Assembly: GCA_013397435.1 (NCBI GenBank)
Contig: VZRG01002550.1
Span: 1-64,000 of the forward strand
Direction of reading: 5' to 3'
Length of the DNA: 64,000 bases
From: Erythrocercus mccallii
Taxonomy: Eukaryota; Chordata; Aves; Passeriformes; Dicruridae
The position numbers and the translations under genes are program-made. The stretch's first letter is position 1, and every line of letters starts with the position of its first letter. The notes under the pieces are model-generated. The model was not told where the DNA came from, did not search any database, and saw nothing but the letters and a program-made list of their open reading frames with translations. Below, in pieces: positions 62,141-64,000 of this stretch.

Positions 62141-64000
62141 TCACAACAGCAACAACTTTGGGGTCCATTCTTCTCTCTTTCACCATAAGTATGTCAGCAC
62201 ATCTGTGGATTTTTTCTCCTGACTTACATCAGCAAAAAACGACCAAAAGGTTCCCTCCTGTCCAGTGCTGGGCATCCCCAGTTCTAAGGCATGAAAGTCA
62301 ATAGCTCTCAAGCACAGATTGTTGTTAGAGATAAAATTAGGTAGGCATGACAAACAGCTTAAGCCTTCCCCACGTCTTCAAGTGCAGTTTACAAGATGAA
62401 GAAACTGCAATACTAATAAGCTTATCTTTTATTATAAACACAAAGCCCAGTTCCATTGTGAGGTAAAGGAATAGTCATGCATCCTCATCTTATTTCCAGA
62501 TCTAGGGGAATTGCCACCTCAACCCCACATGTCCTCTGTAAATGGCTCCATGGCACAGCTAGCTCATTATACACAACTACATTTCCTGAAGCTGGCTGGC
62601 TTGAAAAAGCAAGGCCACAAAAATTAAGAAACTTCTCATGGAATTTACACAGCAGGTTTTTTTATAGCAGTTTTCCCAGGGAATTCCCATTCCTGTTATC
62701 CACCTCTCTGCTCTACTATCTGCATCTACAAAGGTAAAGAAATTGCAGTCTTTCACACGGCAGAGATAATTTGTTTGCCTATGAAATATGTCAACAGTTC
62801 TCCACCTCAGCTAGAGAAATTCTCAGAAGCTAAGAACTCATTAAACACTGGATATAATTAACTCTTTGCACATTCTAAATAGGGCTTGTTAACAGAAAAT
62901 GTTCCTTAAGAAAGCACAAGGAACAATCTCTTACCTAGAGAGGTTACACAGAAAGAGTTGGGCTACAGACAGCCTTAAGCATCTGATCATCACTTAAGAC
63001 AAAAGGCTTACTAGATTTCTCTCTGTTTTAATTAGATTTATCTTTTTTCATTGTGAAAATAGGGTTAAGGACAATTTGTTCTTTACAGGTTTTTTTTCAA
63101 GTTAGAATGGTCTTAGATACCAGACCGCAGAATTTGGTTTGTCTTTTTGCATCTGCTCTATGACAGATTATTCTAATCACAAACTCCTCTTCATAAAGAA
63201 AAAGGAAAGACATCTCTGCAGTCTATATTTCATTTTTGTCCCCGGTACCAAGAATAGTGTCTCCTATAGGAACCTATAAGCAATATGAGGTATTCTGGAC
63301 ATAAGCCATCGTAAACACTAGCTAGAGTGCTGTGAGTCCCAGGTGCAGCCAGCAGCAGCTCTGCCGTGTGCCTGCCCCTGACAGCACCCAGCTGCCACGC
63401 CGCAGTTCAGGTGGCCAGTGCAGCTGGAGCGGGGCCAGCCCGGCAGCACACCCACCCCAGCTGGTTTTGAGCTGCTGGGGAATTCTGTCACGGCACGAGT
63501 GTCAAACACAGCTGCTGCTGCCGCCAAACCGCTGCCCATCCACACTGCATAAACATCCCCACCAGTTTTGGCAACCCTCAAACTACAGCAGGACCTCTCT
63601 ATCCCCTATGGAGAAAGAGATGCTGCATTATGAGGGAGATTATGTCAAATCAGTATCCAACATCACAATGGAGCATCTTTGCCATAGATAGCTTGTTGAG
63701 TATTAGTTTGTGGTGTGCTCCAGGTTTTTAGAATTCAAAATTGTATCTTCAGACAACAGCCAAATCACACTTTTTTGCAATTTAAAAGCTGAAATGTTTG
63801 ACAAGAACCTTATAAAGGATTAAAAATAAAAAATAATAAAGAATAACCATGCACACACCCCAAATGTTGATTTATACTTTTTGTTAACAGCATGTAATAT
63901 GGATTTGCTGCTCTCTTAGTGAAGGGAAAGGGAGGGAAGGTATGAATAAAAGCAGAAGAATCCTATTCTGTCTTCAATACCTGCTGGAGAAAATTATTGG

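Larger units (their letters stand above)
48591..64000. other. intergenic region downstream of SLC9A9
   Basis: About 15.4 kb without a gene I can recognise. In mammals, and by synteny probably in birds, the next gene beyond the 3' end of SLC9A9 is CHST2. Its long, nearly intronless reading frame is not here and is presumably further on. The region is AT-rich with GC-richer patches at about 50880-51260, 52680-53040, 58050-58280 and 63330-63560. It holds a few simple repeats and one perfect palindrome, listed separately. No transposon was recognised. Long frames in the GC-richer patches overlap on both strands and look spurious. Confidence 0.7.

Noticed and set aside
48591..64000. Expected neighbour CHST2 downstream of SLC9A9
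   Set aside because: Its long, nearly intronless sulfotransferase reading frame would be obvious, and none is present in the window.
1..64000. CRISPR arrays, operons, phage or bacterial defence systems
   Set aside because: The sequence has spliced exons and bird-type repeats. No regularly spaced repeat arrays or dense coding of a prokaryotic kind occur.

Overview
The window reads as vertebrate, and specifically bird, nuclear DNA. It is AT-rich, has no long open reading frame, carries short exons with GT/AG borders separated by kilobases of intron, and contains two repeats typical of birds: a 3' CR1 LINE fragment (26295-26660) and a solo retroviral LTR with avian-leukosis-type layout (42346-42766). 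The CR1 wording and the low repeat density fit a songbird best, but that is inference.

One gene is recognisable: the 3' end of SLC9A9 (sodium/hydrogen exchanger 9, NHE9) on the + strand. Four consecutive coding exons (3850-3898, 9036-9115, 45702-45807, 46310-46531) splice together in frame (incoming phase 2, then 0, 2, 0) and encode the last 152 residues, ending in TGA. They correspond to roughly residues 494-645 of the human protein as I remember it, which is the cytoplasmic tail after the last membrane segment. The membrane-spanning exchanger domain lies upstream, outside the window. The introns are at least 3.8 kb (partial), 5.1 kb, 36.6 kb and 0.5 kb. A 3' UTR follows from 46532, with candidate poly(A) signals at 47899, 47961 and 48569.

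From about 48.6 kb to the end I see no gene. In mammals the region downstream of SLC9A9 is the long interval before CHST2, and nothing here looks like CHST2. This stretch holds simple repeats, a few GC-richer patches and one perfect 24-bp palindrome.

Smaller structures lie in the introns: a diverged 86-bp duplicated segment 1,080 bp apart (9672 and 10752), a 9-bp minisatellite (32609-32651), short tandem duplications (33256, 36394), several clean inverted repeats (3317, 6762, 7036, 35171) and purine-rich tracts. I found no sign of an undescribed multi-gene system. The points most worth a second look are the LTR, the duplicated segment, the palindromes and the conserved motif at the tail end of NHE9.
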